This document shows, piece after piece, positions 25,301 to 37,572 of a stretch of 64,000 bases of DNA; position 1 is the stretch's first letter; the number at the start of each line of letters is the position of its first letter. The notes under the pieces were generated by a model, which saw nothing but the letters and a program-made list of their open reading frames with translations, did not search any database and was not told the origin of the DNA. The position numbers and the translations under genes were made by a program. Where the stretch lies: assembly GCA_028622995.1 (NCBI GenBank), contig JAJQJQ010000024.1, forward strand, positions 372,001-436,000. Direction: 5' to 3'. This stretch comes from Panagrolaimus kolymaensis (Eukaryota; Nematoda; Chromadorea; Rhabditida; Panagrolaimidae).

Positions 25301-28300
25301 AAATTGAAAAGTTTAACATTAATTGTATTTTTGTTGTTGTTGAATAAACTGTCATATTCAAAATGTTCACCAAATGAAAAAGATATCAGAAATTAAAAAA
25401 TTTTTAAAACTGTTATGAAATTTTAAATGGTAAAAAAAAAGAAGGGTTGAAAACTGTGGATTTCTTTGCTAGTTTGTCACTATAAAAACAATGGTGGCGA
25501 TAAATAATATTTTTTAATAGAAACTGATATGAGCCAAATTCCATGAAAAAAAAACTACAAAACTGCCATTCAACGCCAAAGATTTCGATTTTAAATATAA
25601 ATTTTTAACTGTACTGTCCAATTGATTTTTTGGAGTAAATGCAAGCTTAATTAAAGCAAAAATAAAAAAACTGCAATAACAATTGATGTATTGAAAACTA
25701 ACCTTCAGCTTCAGATTTTTTGGCATCACTTTCACACATTTTTACACAGGTTATTTCATCTTGAAATATATTTTCACTTTCACCTTTGCATCCATCAAAC
25801 CAAAATGAAACACAACGTTTTTTAGTTTTATCAAAATAATATTGTTGCTTCCATCGGCCTCCATTGCATTCATCTCGATAATGTTCATCGAAAGGTTGAA
25901 GGCAAGATTCTATAAAGAATATTTAAATTTTAAAAAACCGCGTATTAATTTTATTGGAGGAAATTAAAACACAACAAACTTGAGCTATAACGTGGCTGCT
26001 CTTCGCAAAGCCATTGACAACTCAGAAGGTCATCAAACATATTTCGACTGCTTCCTTGGCAGCCATCATACCAAAAAAGTCTGCAAGTTAATGAAGCATG
26101 ATCGAAATAATATCTTTGTTGCCATTCACCTTAAAGAAGAAAAAAAATTTAAACTGTCAAACATAATAGCCGAAGGGAAAAAGCAAAAAAAAATTATTTG
26201 GTTAAAGGAATTAAAACTGAAACGAAGATCGATCTTTGAACAAACTTTTTTTAGAGATTTTTCATGAATTTATTTAAAAATCTTATAGGAAGAAACTCTC
26301 CATTATTGAAAATAAAAACTGAGAAGATGAAAATTAGCATATTTTTGCCTTTAGAAAATTATTAAAAAAGTAAATAAAATTTAAAAAAAACTGTTACTTG
26401 AATTTTTGAGAAATCAAAATTAGCTTTCAAAATGGCTTAGTTTCCAAGCCACGTTTATTGGAGGTTTTTATATTTTAAAAAGCATTATTTATTTATTTAA
26501 AACTGGAAAGAATTGGAGATATTTGATTTATTAAACTGTGATGACATTTTTCATGGCAAAATAAAAAGCAAAGTATTTTGTTTATAAACAAAACTGCAAC
26601 AGGAAAACTGTTCTTAAGAAAGAGTGAAGCATTTTTTAATAAAGCTTTATTAAAACTTTTAACTGAGTAAATAGACTATAGCGTCAAGAAAATAGCTCAT
26701 GAGGAGGTTTACATTTTTTAGGGATAATAAAATTAACTGAGTTTATCCATAGCTTTTTTATTAGAAAAAAGGGTTAAGACGAGTTCTATGAAATTTTTGT
26801 TCGAGTTTGGTAGACGAATTTTTTTTGTTGATTTTTTTGACTAGGATTGTTCAGAATGGTGTAAAAATGTATAAAAATGGAGTAGGACCTTCAGAAAGTC
26901 ATCTGGATATTTATAATTAAACAATTTCATGTTGGGACTCCGCGTCGCAAAACTATTTACTGATATCATATTTTTTTTATTCTTCTTGGTTTATTTAGGT
27001 ATTCGAGGATGGCGAATCTGATGGTAATGCTATTTTTTTAAAACACCTTTGTTATTATGGAGTTACATCACTACAATATACTTTAAATCCACATAACTTT
27101 TTTTCTGTAACCGCGCCGATGAAGTTAGCTATGCCATAATATCTTATAAGTATTTAGCTTTAACATGGTTTAACTAACTTTTTCTGGCAAGTGCCGGAAC
27201 ATCAATTTTCATAGCAAAATATACGTGAGATTACAATTTGTTTGTGGGGAAAATGGTTTTTTTCTTTCTCTTCTTTTTCTTTCATCAAAAACTTTTAGAA
27301 CAAAACGCCAAAAAACGAAAGAAGAGAAAGAAAAAAACCATTTTCCCCACAAACAAATTGTAATCTCACGTATATTTTGCTATGAAAATTGATGTTCCGG
27401 CACTTGCCAGAAAAAGTTAGTTAAACCATGTTAAAGCTAAATACTTATAAGATATTATGGCATAGCTAACTTCATCGGCGCGGTTACAGAAAAAAAGTTA
27501 TGTGGATTTAAAGTATATTGTAGTGATGTATCTCCATAATAACAAAGGTGTTTTGAAAAAGTGGCATTACCATCAGATTCCCCATCCTCGAAAACCTAAA
27601 TAAACCAAGAAGAATAAAAAAAATATGATATCAGTAAATAGTTTTGCGACGCGGAGTCCCAACATGAAATTGTTTAATTATAAATATCCAGATGACTTTC
27701 TGAAGGTCCTACTCCATTTTTATACATTTTTACACCATTCTGAACAATCCTAGTCAAAAAAATCAACAAAAAAAATTCGTCTACCAAACGCCTTTTGAAA
27801 ATTAAAAAAAATTCAGAGAATCCGTCTTAAAAAATAATACAAAAAATAAAGAAAATTTAAAACTGAATAAGAAAATCTTACAGAAAAAAAATTAAAACTT
27901 ACCAGCTAAACATTGATTTTTATAATTTGGATCAAATTTATCCCAACATAATTCTGAAGAGAAACAATAATTTATAAAATAATAATAAAAAATAAAAATT
28001 GTTTCAAATAAATTTGGTTTCATTTTGTAATTTTCATTATTTCTTTTTTATTTGTTATTATTATTTTAATATTTTTTGTTTAAGGTTGTTAGCAGGAAAA
28101 AATGAAATTAATATTTAATAAAACTGCCATAATCATTCCAACGACTATAAATCAAGTCAAAAAAGAATTATTAAAAACAAAACAAAAAAGTTATAAACTG
28201 TTTTCGAAGAAATTTCAGGAATATGAATGAGAATCGAAGTTTAAAGCAACAACGGACAAGCAACAACAAAAACAATGAGGGATTTGAAGGAAGAAAACAT

Positions 28301-31300
28301 TTTTCCCAGCGGGAGATACAAATAAACGCATGCATGCTTCCTCTTAAAACATGATTGTCGTTGTTGTTTAGAAATTTTTGGAGTTTGGTGCTTGCTTTAT
28401 TGTTTAAGGTTTTGAATGGGAGAGGAAAAAAGCAAATGCAAAATGGAAAAAAAGGTTAATGGAAACCAAAAAAATAAATAAATGGGGAGGGATTTTACAA
28501 AACTGCATAACGAGTAAATTTTTGGTTTTTCCAAACTGCCATTGATCATGATTGTTAATTAAACAAAAAAAAACTGATCTTGTTTCAATACTTTGTTATT
28601 TGAAAATAAAAAATCTTCTAGAAAGCTAAAAAAATAAATGCACCCAAAGAAAGATAAGTCAAGCAGAAGAATAAAAAAAAGTGATATCTCAAAAATAAAA
28701 AAAGACATTTTTTAAAAGTATGTCTATCTCTTCCATCCTTTCTTCCATTTATCGTTTTTTCTCTTTCTTTAAGGAAAGTGACCAAATCCCAAATGGCGAC
28801 AAATTGTACGCTTTTGGGACTTCACAAACTCCCTCTATTTTTTTGGCATAAGTCTTTTTTTCTTAAATCTCCAAAAAAAAATTTGTCAATGAATCGTGAA
28901 AAAAAAATATAAATAAATAGAAAAAGCAGATAACAAAATAAAAAAATAAATAACATTAAACTTTTTAAAAAAAATTTGATAACTTCAACAAAAAAAAACT
29001 GAATGAAAATATAAAAATTTTTGAAAATAAACTGCATCTAGTTGAAATTACAGGAGAAAAAAAATAATATAATAAACTGAGAACTATTTATGACTTGAAA
29101 TAATTTTTATTTTAAACTGTCGAACGTCAATACCAACAAAATGATAAAAATTTTAACTGCAAAGCTTTTCAAAATTTAGAGCTATCGATTGTTAGCGAAA
29201 ATGAATATCACCACTATCTTTTGGTAAATCATCAGGATTTGTGCTATCATAAAACTGAGTGCATAGCGGGCAGAATTTGGGTAAATTAGAAATTTAAAAG
29301 GTACCAAAACATTTGGGTGACAAAGATATTAAAAACCTAACTGCACTAATTTCGATAAATTATTAAATTAAAACTGGAAATAAGACTAAATTTGTTGAAA
29401 GTTTTTAGTTCTTTTTTGATATTAACCGATTTCTTCCGTGGTTTGTGAACATATAAAATTTTATATTTGTCTAACTGAGCTTCATAAATAAACTGTCTTC
29501 AACGCAAATATAATTTCTTTGTACCACGGTATAAGTTCTTTGTAGAGAGAAAAAAACTGTCAAAAATTTACCAAACTTTTGAATATTTTACTCGTTTATA
29601 ATTAAACTAATCATAGAATTATTTTTAACTGGATTCTTCGGTGATGACTTTCTAACTATCGAAGATTCTTTGAAAATTTTCCATGTCACTTTCCCAAAAA
29701 ACTGAAGCCTCGTGCAAACGATTAAAAAAATTTGCATAACTGTTGCCTTTTCCTTTTCATCATTTCTTGGCGTCTTTTTCATTTCATTCATTCATTTTTC
29801 AGTTGTTGTTGTTTCACTTCTTCGCTTCTTTTGTCGTCGCAAATTTCAAATTGTCATCATCAAAGAAAAAAAGAAGAAAAGAAATTGGTTGAAAAATCAA
29901 AAATGTCTATGCTTATTTTAACTTGGATTATTTATTATTCTGGATTATTGTTATCTTTGATGCTAGCTGTAATTACGCTGACAACATGCAAAAAGAAAAA
30001 ACCGAAAAAGAAGACGAGACAACTTCATACAAGAAGAATCAAGGTTAGTTGTTTTTCTTTCTTTCTTTGGGATTTATTTTTTCAAGCATCGAAATTTTTT
30101 GTGTAAAAATAAAACTTCGACTTGTGGATTCTTTATATAAGGAAGTTTGAAAGGATTTAAACTGATTGTTAACGTCATGATTAAGCTTAAACTGGGCAGC
30201 TTTATCTAGCATTTGCCATATTCGTACTTTAGGTTTCATACATAAAAATATCTACGTATATAAACTGCATTTTGAATATTCATAACTTTTTCTTTTTCTT
30301 TTTTTATATCTTTTTTGCTTTTATTTGAGTTATAAACTGAGTTCATTATTTCATGTCATAAGCAATGAGAAAATTAACTAAATTGTTCTGCTTTTTGTCA
30401 TCTTGAGATTGAAATGTCTTTTCACTGATGGATATAATTTTCTCCAACATTTAAACCCACGATTTAAGGGTTGTGGTCATTCATTAGATTGTTTTATTTT
30501 GTTGTCATTGTAATTTCTCATCCTTTTTTTCAGTTCTCTGATGAAAACAAAACAAAAACTGTACAAACGAAATCGTGTGATCCTAAATCTCTTCCACCTC
30601 CACAACAACAACAGCAGCAACAATCATATGAAGATGCAACAGGTGGTGATGAAGGTAAAACAGGTGGATCAGCTGAAATTCGTCCAAGTAAAACATATGC
30701 AGGCTCAAATGAAAATGGTCCTCCAACGGTTAAATCTAAATATCAAAAATCTCAAGTCAATAATACTGCAAATAATACAGCAAATAATACTGTAAATGAT
30801 GTATTTAATGCTACTGAAGCTACTGCACCTGCATCTGTTAAACCTGCAAGAAATGGTGATGAACAACAACAACGTAAAGGTTCGGGTGAAACTATAAAAA
30901 CAATAAATGGAAATGTTTCAAGTAAAAAAAGTCTTCGACGTAAGAAAAAATCTGGTCCATCAACATTCAAAAATAATAAAGGTTCTAATGAAACAAAAAC
31001 TGGGGCTGGAGGAATTGAAGATATGGTTAAAAAGGCTGCAAGAAAAAGAAAAGATAAATGATCCATGACCAATCGACCAAAATGAAAAATGAAAACTGTC
31101 TTAATCATATGTATGTTTCTTTGAGATTGTAAAATTTGGATTTATATGTTTTTATAATAAAGCTATTTTAAACTGAAACCTTGATTTTTTTTGTATATTG
31201 GTGTATCAAAAAACTGTAGTGAAGTTTGATGTGAGGCTAGAGAATTATAAACTGCATGTTGTGAAAGTTTTTTTACCATGCACTAATTAATGCCCATAGA

Positions 31301-34185
31301 TACCTTGCAAATAAAATCTGTTATAATAAGAGGAAAGAGGAAACTAACTATGAATTATAACTGAGGTGCATGCGGATGAGGAATTGTTCTCAATTTCTAA
31401 AACATTTATTGTTCTTTTTGGTTCCAAGAAATGCTCGAAGCTAATTGATTATAGTAATAAAAAAACTGCTTCCACCCCTTTCTTCCAGAACTCATTTCTT
31501 ATCACTTCGCTAACTTTTAGCTTTTAGGGAAAAGATTTTTTTATCATCACGAAGACATTTAACTGTGTTTTATTTCTGTCCAATGTGTTAACTGAAGTTT
31601 GGATCTTTTTTTGTTATATTTTGTTATCAAAGTTTTTTGTTGTTATATTTTAAAAAGTTACAAATCTCCAACCTGATCGAGTTAAAACTTTAGTCTTTTC
31701 GCACATGTCCTGGCAAGTTTGTAACTTGCTAAAAATATTTCTCGATGTTCCTGGACATCCATCATACCAAAAAAGTGAGCATCGTTTTGTAATGGGATCA
31801 AGGAAATAATGTTCTCGCCAATTTTCTGCTCCACATGTTTCTTCATAACCCCGATCAAATTTATCCAAACATGATCCTAAAATAAAAGAAGGTTTGATTA
31901 TTTTGTAAAGATTATTTTTAAACTGCCATAACTTTCGCCCCATTCAATAAAAAAAAAGCATTTAATAAAAAATAAAATAAAGAAAAACTGAAGACCATTT
32001 CCCGGTATGGATTAAATATTTTACGAAAGCTCAAAGCTTGTAAAAAGATGTTTTCAAAAACTGCGCAACAAATATTTGGTTGTTTATTTATTTTTATGGA
32101 ATTCCTTCGTTAAAACAATAAGCATAACTTTAAAGACCTCCTTGAAATTTTTTTATTTTTAGTAATAATAAACTGCATGACCGTATAATTTGCAATAAGA
32201 ATTTTAAAAGAAATGGACACAAAACTGACATAAACTGGAGTCAAATTTTCTTTAAATTTAAAACTGACCATAGCATTACGGTCGTTTTAGACAATGCTAT
32301 GGTTTTAAAAAACAAAACTGAGAGCGCGAAACAGAAAACAAGCTTTTTTACTTACTTGTAGCTTTAGTGCAATTATATCCATTTCCAGCATAACCAGATA
32401 AACATTCACAAATGAATGAACCTTCGACATTTTTGCATTCAGCATTTGGGTCACATGGATTTGGTAGTCTCAAACATTCATTTACATCTAAACTGCGTTC
32501 TTCTAAAATGATTTTAAAGAATTTTGTGTTTACCTGTGCAATTAAAGCCATCCCCTTTAAATCCAACTTTGCATTGGCAGACTCCATTTTTGCATTCAGC
32601 ATTTTTAGAACATTGATTGCAATCATCCGTGGAAGTTCCCAATCCAACGTAAATGCATTTTTTTCCATCTCCCACATAACCTTCTTTGCATTCGCAAGTA
32701 AAAGCTCCAATGGAATTTGTGCACCAAGCATTGGCTCCACAATCATGCTTGGATGTTCGACATTCATCAATATCTTCACATTCGCCATGAATATTTTTTT
32801 CAAATCCAGATCGGCATTCACAAGTATAATTATATTTGGAATTTTGTTTGCAAATGGATGTTCGAACATCGCATCGATCACAAGCTGAAATTATTTGATT
32901 AAACTGATAATGAAAAGTAATTAATTGAAGGAGATTAAAATAATTTTAAAACTTTTTTTTTTTACTTTTTTTAAACTGTTAACTTTTAAAACCATCTTCT
33001 TGTTATCACGGCTTTGAACAATTTTACTCTTTTTCAAACTGCATAACAACAATAACATAATTAATTTTATAATCACAGATTTAAATATTTATGTATTCTG
33101 GCTTTACAACTACCAAATCTTAACTGCATTTTGATTTTTGGATTTTATAAACTGTTTTGAAAAAATGGCGAATTTAAAAATTAACGAATTCAGTAATAAA
33201 AAAGAAGCAATTTACAAAAAAAGTTTCTGATTGTTTTAATTGTCGCAAAACTGTTAATTTTTTTGAAGCGAGAATACGATCATAAAAATGCAAAAAATAT
33301 TTTGGTTAATTTTTTAACTGTTAAGAAAGAACAAAATCATAGTCATTTATTTTTTTTGAGTTAATTTTAAAATTCACAAAGCTTTTCTTTTTTTTTTTTT
33401 GAAGGAAGAACTGGAGAGAATAGAAAAATATGGAGATAATTCTGTTTTAGATAAATTTAGTTTGTCGTTTAAAATTGTAAAAACCTGTTTTTTTTAGCAA
33501 AAGTATGATTCTTTTGGAAATCATATATACAAATAAACTGAAGGTCGGTTACATTATTAGACCTCTTGTATCACTGAGCTCGGCGCGATAATAATGATTT
33601 TATAAAAACTGGCCAGATACATTTTTTGGGTCATTTAATTTATTTTTTGTAAATTATAAAAAACTGTCCTTTGTAAATATTGAAGTAACATACCTATTTG
33701 AGGTGATAATCGTTCACCACAAACTTTTCGGCATTGATATAAACTGTAGAATTTATTATGATTTCCGTCGCAACCATAATAAAAAAATTGTTCACAAACA
33801 CCATTGATGGCATTAAAAAAATACCACCATTGCCCATTTCGATCATCCGGGCAATGTCCTGGATCAGCATCCAATAAACATAAATCTGGAATGGCTGAAG
33901 GATTGTGTTCCTTGAAAATGCATTGTTTCACACATTCTTGTTTGGTATTAAATCGATTTTTATTTCCCAAACATCCACCATAATGGAATTCATTGCATCG
34001 CTCAAATTTGGGATCCCAAAACCATTTAGTTTGGAAATATTGGCATGGACCCGGATCAAGCGGTTGCAAACAGGGATCAGAGGATTCTATAAACTGGGAA
34101 GTTTAGATTTAAAGTTCTTAAGGAAAATTTTACCTGCATAACTTTGAACCCAAAAAATTAAAAATAAACTGAAAAAAAGAGACAT
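22301..34185 (-). CDS. mec-9: MEC-9-like secreted Kunitz/EGF protein
   Basis: Fifteen minus-strand exons: 34185-34134, 34086-33694, 32884-32534, 32502-32356, 31876-31673, 27953-27903, 26129-25980, 25909-25703, 24960-24781, 24670-24614, 24555-24406, 23588-23463, 23403-23290, 22862-22752 and 22587-22301. They sum to 2580 nt (859 aa), all introns phase 1. Order: 17-residue signal peptide; Kunitz K1 and K2 (residues ~23-140); four EGF repeats (~149-314; two begin D-[IV]-[DN]-E-C, the calcium-binding type); K3, K4, K5 (~315-518); Glu/Lys/Ser-rich linker (~519-597); three EGF repeats (~598-727); a tail ending in a hydrophobic segment. C. elegans MEC-9 (about 840 aa, as I recall) has five Kunitz, six EGF and an acidic region, and is extracellular matrix for touch-channel function. 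None of the Kunitz loops has Lys/Arg after the second Cys, so protease inhibition is unlikely. Donors at 31673 and 25980 are weaker choices. Confidence 0.87.
26778..27826. mobile_element. ~1.05 kb near-perfect palindrome flanked by TTAA (foldback/MITE-like)
   Basis: Two arms of roughly 500 bases run from about 26778 to 27275 and back from about 27316 to 27826, around a loop of about 40 bases. The inner ~470 bases match with only a few differences (for example near 27014, 27035 and 27063 against their partners). The outer ~40 bases are more diverged but still alignable (GACG[AG]RTTCT at both ends). TTAA flanks both ends (26774-26777 and 27827-27830), compatible with a TTAA target duplication. 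It has no reading frame of note and no CAGTT copy. It sits in the 1.77 kb intron that splits Kunitz domain 4 of the mec-9-like gene. Transposon class is inferred. Confidence 0.8.
29801..29802 (+). promoter_or_regulatory. Candidate splice acceptor / SL site of the nested gene
   Basis: The sequence ttcatttttcag ends here, 100 bases before ATG 29903. It is the best acceptor upstream of the start and could receive a spliced leader. Confidence 0.35.
29903..31061 (+). CDS. Small single-pass membrane protein with polybasic tail, nested in a mec-9 intron
   Basis: Two plus-strand exons, 29903-30043 and 30534-31061, join in phase 0 (AAG|gttagt ... tttttcag|TTC) to give 222 aa. Residues ~4-28 form one hydrophobic helix with no cleavage-like end, followed at once by [12 protein letters not shown]. 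This positive flank predicts an N-out/C-in signal anchor. The long tail is hydrophilic and probably disordered: poly-Gln (seven), Gly/Ser/Asn stretches, three NNTANNT-type repeats, and a Lys/Arg-rich C-terminus. If the tail is cytosolic the NxT sites would not be glycosylated. The gene lies opposite to and wholly inside the intron between the K3 and K4 exons of the mec-9-like gene. I do not recognise the family. Clean splicing, codon texture and a poly(A) signal argue it is real. Confidence 0.75.
31156..31161 (+). terminator. Poly(A) signal AATAAA of the nested gene
   Basis: AATAAA about 95 bases after the TGA at 31059-31061, in the sense strand of the nested gene. Confidence 0.6.
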
Positions 34186-35128
34186 ATTCTTGCCAAAAAA
34201 ATTGTTGCAAGAAAGTGGAATATTTATTTTTTTTAAAGAAAAGATGTTGTTTCAATGCATCCAATATTTATGCATGCATTTATTTGCTTTCAACAAAATA
34301 AAAAAAGGGAGAAGGATGAGCATACAAACAAAATAAGCAAACTGACTTCTTAGAAGACAAAGGAAAAAGGCATCTGCCATTTTTTTTAATTGTTGCCAAA
34401 GTTTTCAAATATGCATGAAAAAATATAATATCATTTTTAGTTGTTTTCCTTGATATTTTTTAAAAAAACTGAGAAAATATTTATTTTCTTAAAACTTGTT
34501 AAAAAACTGTAAAAACATTTTTACTGCGATTTCTTCTTATAATTTTTTTAAACTTCAAAGTATTAAAAATAAATTAATTAAGCTTCAAATATAAAACTGT
34601 ATTTCAATTAAAACAACCAAAAAAAAATTCACTTATTTAAACTGCATCATCTTCCAACTATGCAAAAATAATTTACATAAAAATCATTTTAAAAACTGAT
34701 AAAATTCTTGTTTTTGGTTTTATCTGGTCAAGAAAATTAATATAATGCAAAACTGTGTGAATCCAATGACAACGGGAAAAACGCAGAAGAAAAAAAGCAA
34801 CAACTCAAAGTTTGAATAATGCTTCTTTGGTTTCATATTTTATAACAAAACTATGTCAATTTATTCATTGTTAATTTTCCATTTATTTTAAACTGAATCA
34901 ATGTAAAAAAGAGATAAAATAAAATTTTTTAATTTCAGTTGGCTCTTCGAAAAATAAGTAATATTAAACTGATCACGGATGTCACGGCACCAGACTTTTT
35001 TAGAAATGTATAAAACTGTGTTTATCCATGAAGATTGTTTGCTCCTTCAAACATTATAAATTTTTAAATTTAAAATATTGAGTTTTTAATTATTTAACTG
35101 TGGTCGATAGAGATCCTATATATTTTTT
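34186..35128. other. Upstream region of the mec-9-like gene
   Basis: This 0.94 kb separates two minus-strand genes. It should contain the mec-9-like promoter or spliced-leader site, and the 3' UTR of the next gene. About 34190-34330 is motif-poor and purine-rich; the rest carries AAACTG copies. The gap is long for a nematode operon, so independent promoters seem likelier. Confidence 0.4.
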
Positions 35129-36227
35129 TTAATTAACTGTCAATGATTCTTGCTGGACTACTGAGATGGACGTAGTTTCCAAATCGTCTTCCCCTGATCC
35201 ATCTACTTCTTCACTATCTTCTCTTCCTCCAACGGTTGAAGCTGGCTGTTGCTAAAATAATAAATATTTTTATTAATTGTATTTTAACTGTATCCTTAAA
35301 GGCAAACTTACCGTGGTTAAAATAGTTGCTAATGTTGTCGTATTTAAGGAATCTTTTATAATTTCAGGTTCAACAAATCCATTATTGTCCTTTAATGATT
35401 CATATGGCTTTAATGAAGTAATTTGTGATAGCTGAAAATTATAAACACCAAACTGATTTAAAAACTGCATTATGAGAAAATAAATTTCTTACGAACAAAA
35501 CATTTTCAGATTTGATATCAAAGAAATATTTGCAAAATATAATATCTGGCCGGAATTTGCATATTTCCCATTTTGAATATCGATCTAATGGTGAATATTT
35601 GGGTGAATCCTAAACTATAAATAACTTGATAAAAAAATTTTTAAATCTCAAAATCAATATAAAAACTGGAATCTTTCATCCAAATAGGATGTAAAACATA
35701 ATTAAAAAATTTATTAAAAGATACACGGCTAATTTTTTTTTAAATTTTATAAAAACTGAGTTCTTATATATGAGCATGAATCATATACTTATAAATAATA
35801 ATTTTTGGAAGAATTTAATTTAATTAACTGTAATTTCCTGAAATGTTCAAAGCGTTCGAGAAAAAGTTTTAAAGATAAAATTTTTTTAAACTGGTAAGCA
35901 TATTGTGTGGATGTTTAAGGGGTTTTTTTGTAAAAAAAACTATAATTTTTTTAGGATTTTAAAAATTAATAACAAAAAACTGGATGTATTTAGACAGAGG
36001 TAAACTTACAATTAATGTATCACAAATGGATAAATTTGGATTTTTTTCACAAAGTTTTACTCTGAGTCTCTTTGGAATGAGTGTTTTTTGGAAATAAGCT
36101 TCCTAAAAAATAAAAAAATAAAAACTGGAGAGTAAAAGGTGGTTGTTCGGTTGTAATAAAAACTTACAGTAAAATTGATGATGCCTGCAACAATAATAAA
36201 GAAAAATAACAAACTTTTATGTTTCAT
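35129..36227 (-). CDS. Small secreted Cys-paired acidic protein, candidate proteoglycan core
   Basis: Five minus-strand exons: 36227-36168, 36102-36010, 35609-35493, 35431-35312 and 35251-35129. They sum to 513 nt (170 aa plus TAA); all introns are phase 0 with good gtaagt/gtaaga donors. The first exon encodes exactly a signal peptide (basic start, then a hydrophobic core such as LLFFFIIVAG). Four Cys form two similar C-x8-C units, Cys38-Cys47 (CEKNPNLSIC) and Cys68-Cys77 (CKFRPDIIFC), each with Pro after three residues. The last exon is acidic and holds a single Ser-Gly (residues 149-150) in an EEVDGSGEDDLE context, the kind of site used for chondroitin attachment on nematode CPG proteins. 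I do not recognise an ortholog; proteoglycan status is inferred from one SG site. Confidence 0.72.
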
Positions 36228-37572
36228 TTTTAACAAATATTTTTAGAAAATTAAACTGAACTTTAAATTCAGAAGAATTTTTTCATTAACGCAAAACACA
36301 TAAAGACGAGGAAAGTGCTTCGTTAAAAAAATGATTCAAAAAATTTCACTTTTGTTTTCATTTTGCGATTGCATCGTGAAGAAGCGATTTAACTGACCAA
36401 GTAACGAGATTATTATGGGAGTTAATCGCATTGCTTCTTTTCTTCTTTTTTTTTTGTCATTCGCAAAAAAAAGAAAACAACAAAGCAAAAAATAAAGAAG
36501 AATGGATGATTCAAAGCAAATAAATTTTCAAGAGTGTCTAATTTCATAAATTTGGGTAAGAGGAATATCTTTTTAGGGGTGCTAATAAAACTGATGTTGA
36601 AGGGTTTTTTATGTTATTTATTCCAAAACTGAATTACTCTATAAGCTGTTTCTAAAAATTGATTGTTAATATAAAAATTTGAAGGTAAAAATAACTGTTC
36701 TCATATTCACCTTCATCAAATTTGAATTCAAAAACTGAGCAAAAAATTATGTCGGGATTTTTGATTGCATTAATGGTTTTAATTTTACTATATTTTTAAA
36801 CTGCATCAGCAGAATCATTTTATTTTTTTTAAAAAAAGTCCAACTTTTTTCTTGCTTTAACTGTGATGGAATAAATTACATTTTTAACTGTATAAAATTT
36901 TTTATTCAATTATGTGAAACTGAGTTAATTCTAATTTGTTGGAGTCTCCCCTTTTATAAAAGTAACTGACAAGCTCTGGAACAAATTTTCTTCGTGCTTC
37001 GATGATGCTTTTAAAAAGATACAGAAAATTTAAATTTTTACTAAAAAAAACTGTCGAAATGGTTCTTAATTTTTTGTTTTTTGATTATTTAAAAAAACTG
37101 CAGTAGTATGTTTGATATGAGCGTTTTATTTTTTTAATCAACATAAAGAAATTACACGAAAAAAATTTAAAAAAAAACATCTGTACAACAAAGAAAAAAA
37201 CTATTCAATAAAGAAAGAAAGAAAAATTTGCTATTTAAGAATTTGTAGAAAAAAAATATAAAATAAAAAGATCATCGGAAGTATGTATTATAAAAAAAAG
37301 TACCACAATTTGGAATGTTTCTTAAACTCTCAGCAACAACAAAATTGTGAGAGAATAAAAAATATGTAAAGGAAATGTTTTTTAGAATTTTTTAATAACA
37401 AATAATTGTTTGAAACCGGGAAAGCAAAGAACGATAAAAATAATAATAACCAAAAAAAGAGAGATATATTTGATAATAAAAAAAAGTAATGGAAAAAAAT
37501 ATTGGAAATGCATATTTAAGGAAAAAATTATATTTCTATTTTTAAAACTGCCATTAGCGAAGTTGAATGCGA
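36228..37572. other. Intergenic region with probable PKD 3' UTR
   Basis: Between the PKD stop (37573) and the small secreted-protein start. The PKD-proximal part, about 37130-37545, lacks the CAGTT motif, and AATAAA on the minus strand occurs near 37131-37126, so a 3' UTR of roughly 0.45 kb is plausible. The rest carries AAACTG copies and a purine/pyrimidine-rich patch around 36.29-36.54 kb that may hold the promoter of the small secreted gene. Confidence 0.4.

Noticed and set aside
25980..26267. 95-codon plus-strand frame
   Set aside because: It is the antisense shadow of the Kunitz-4 exon plus intron.
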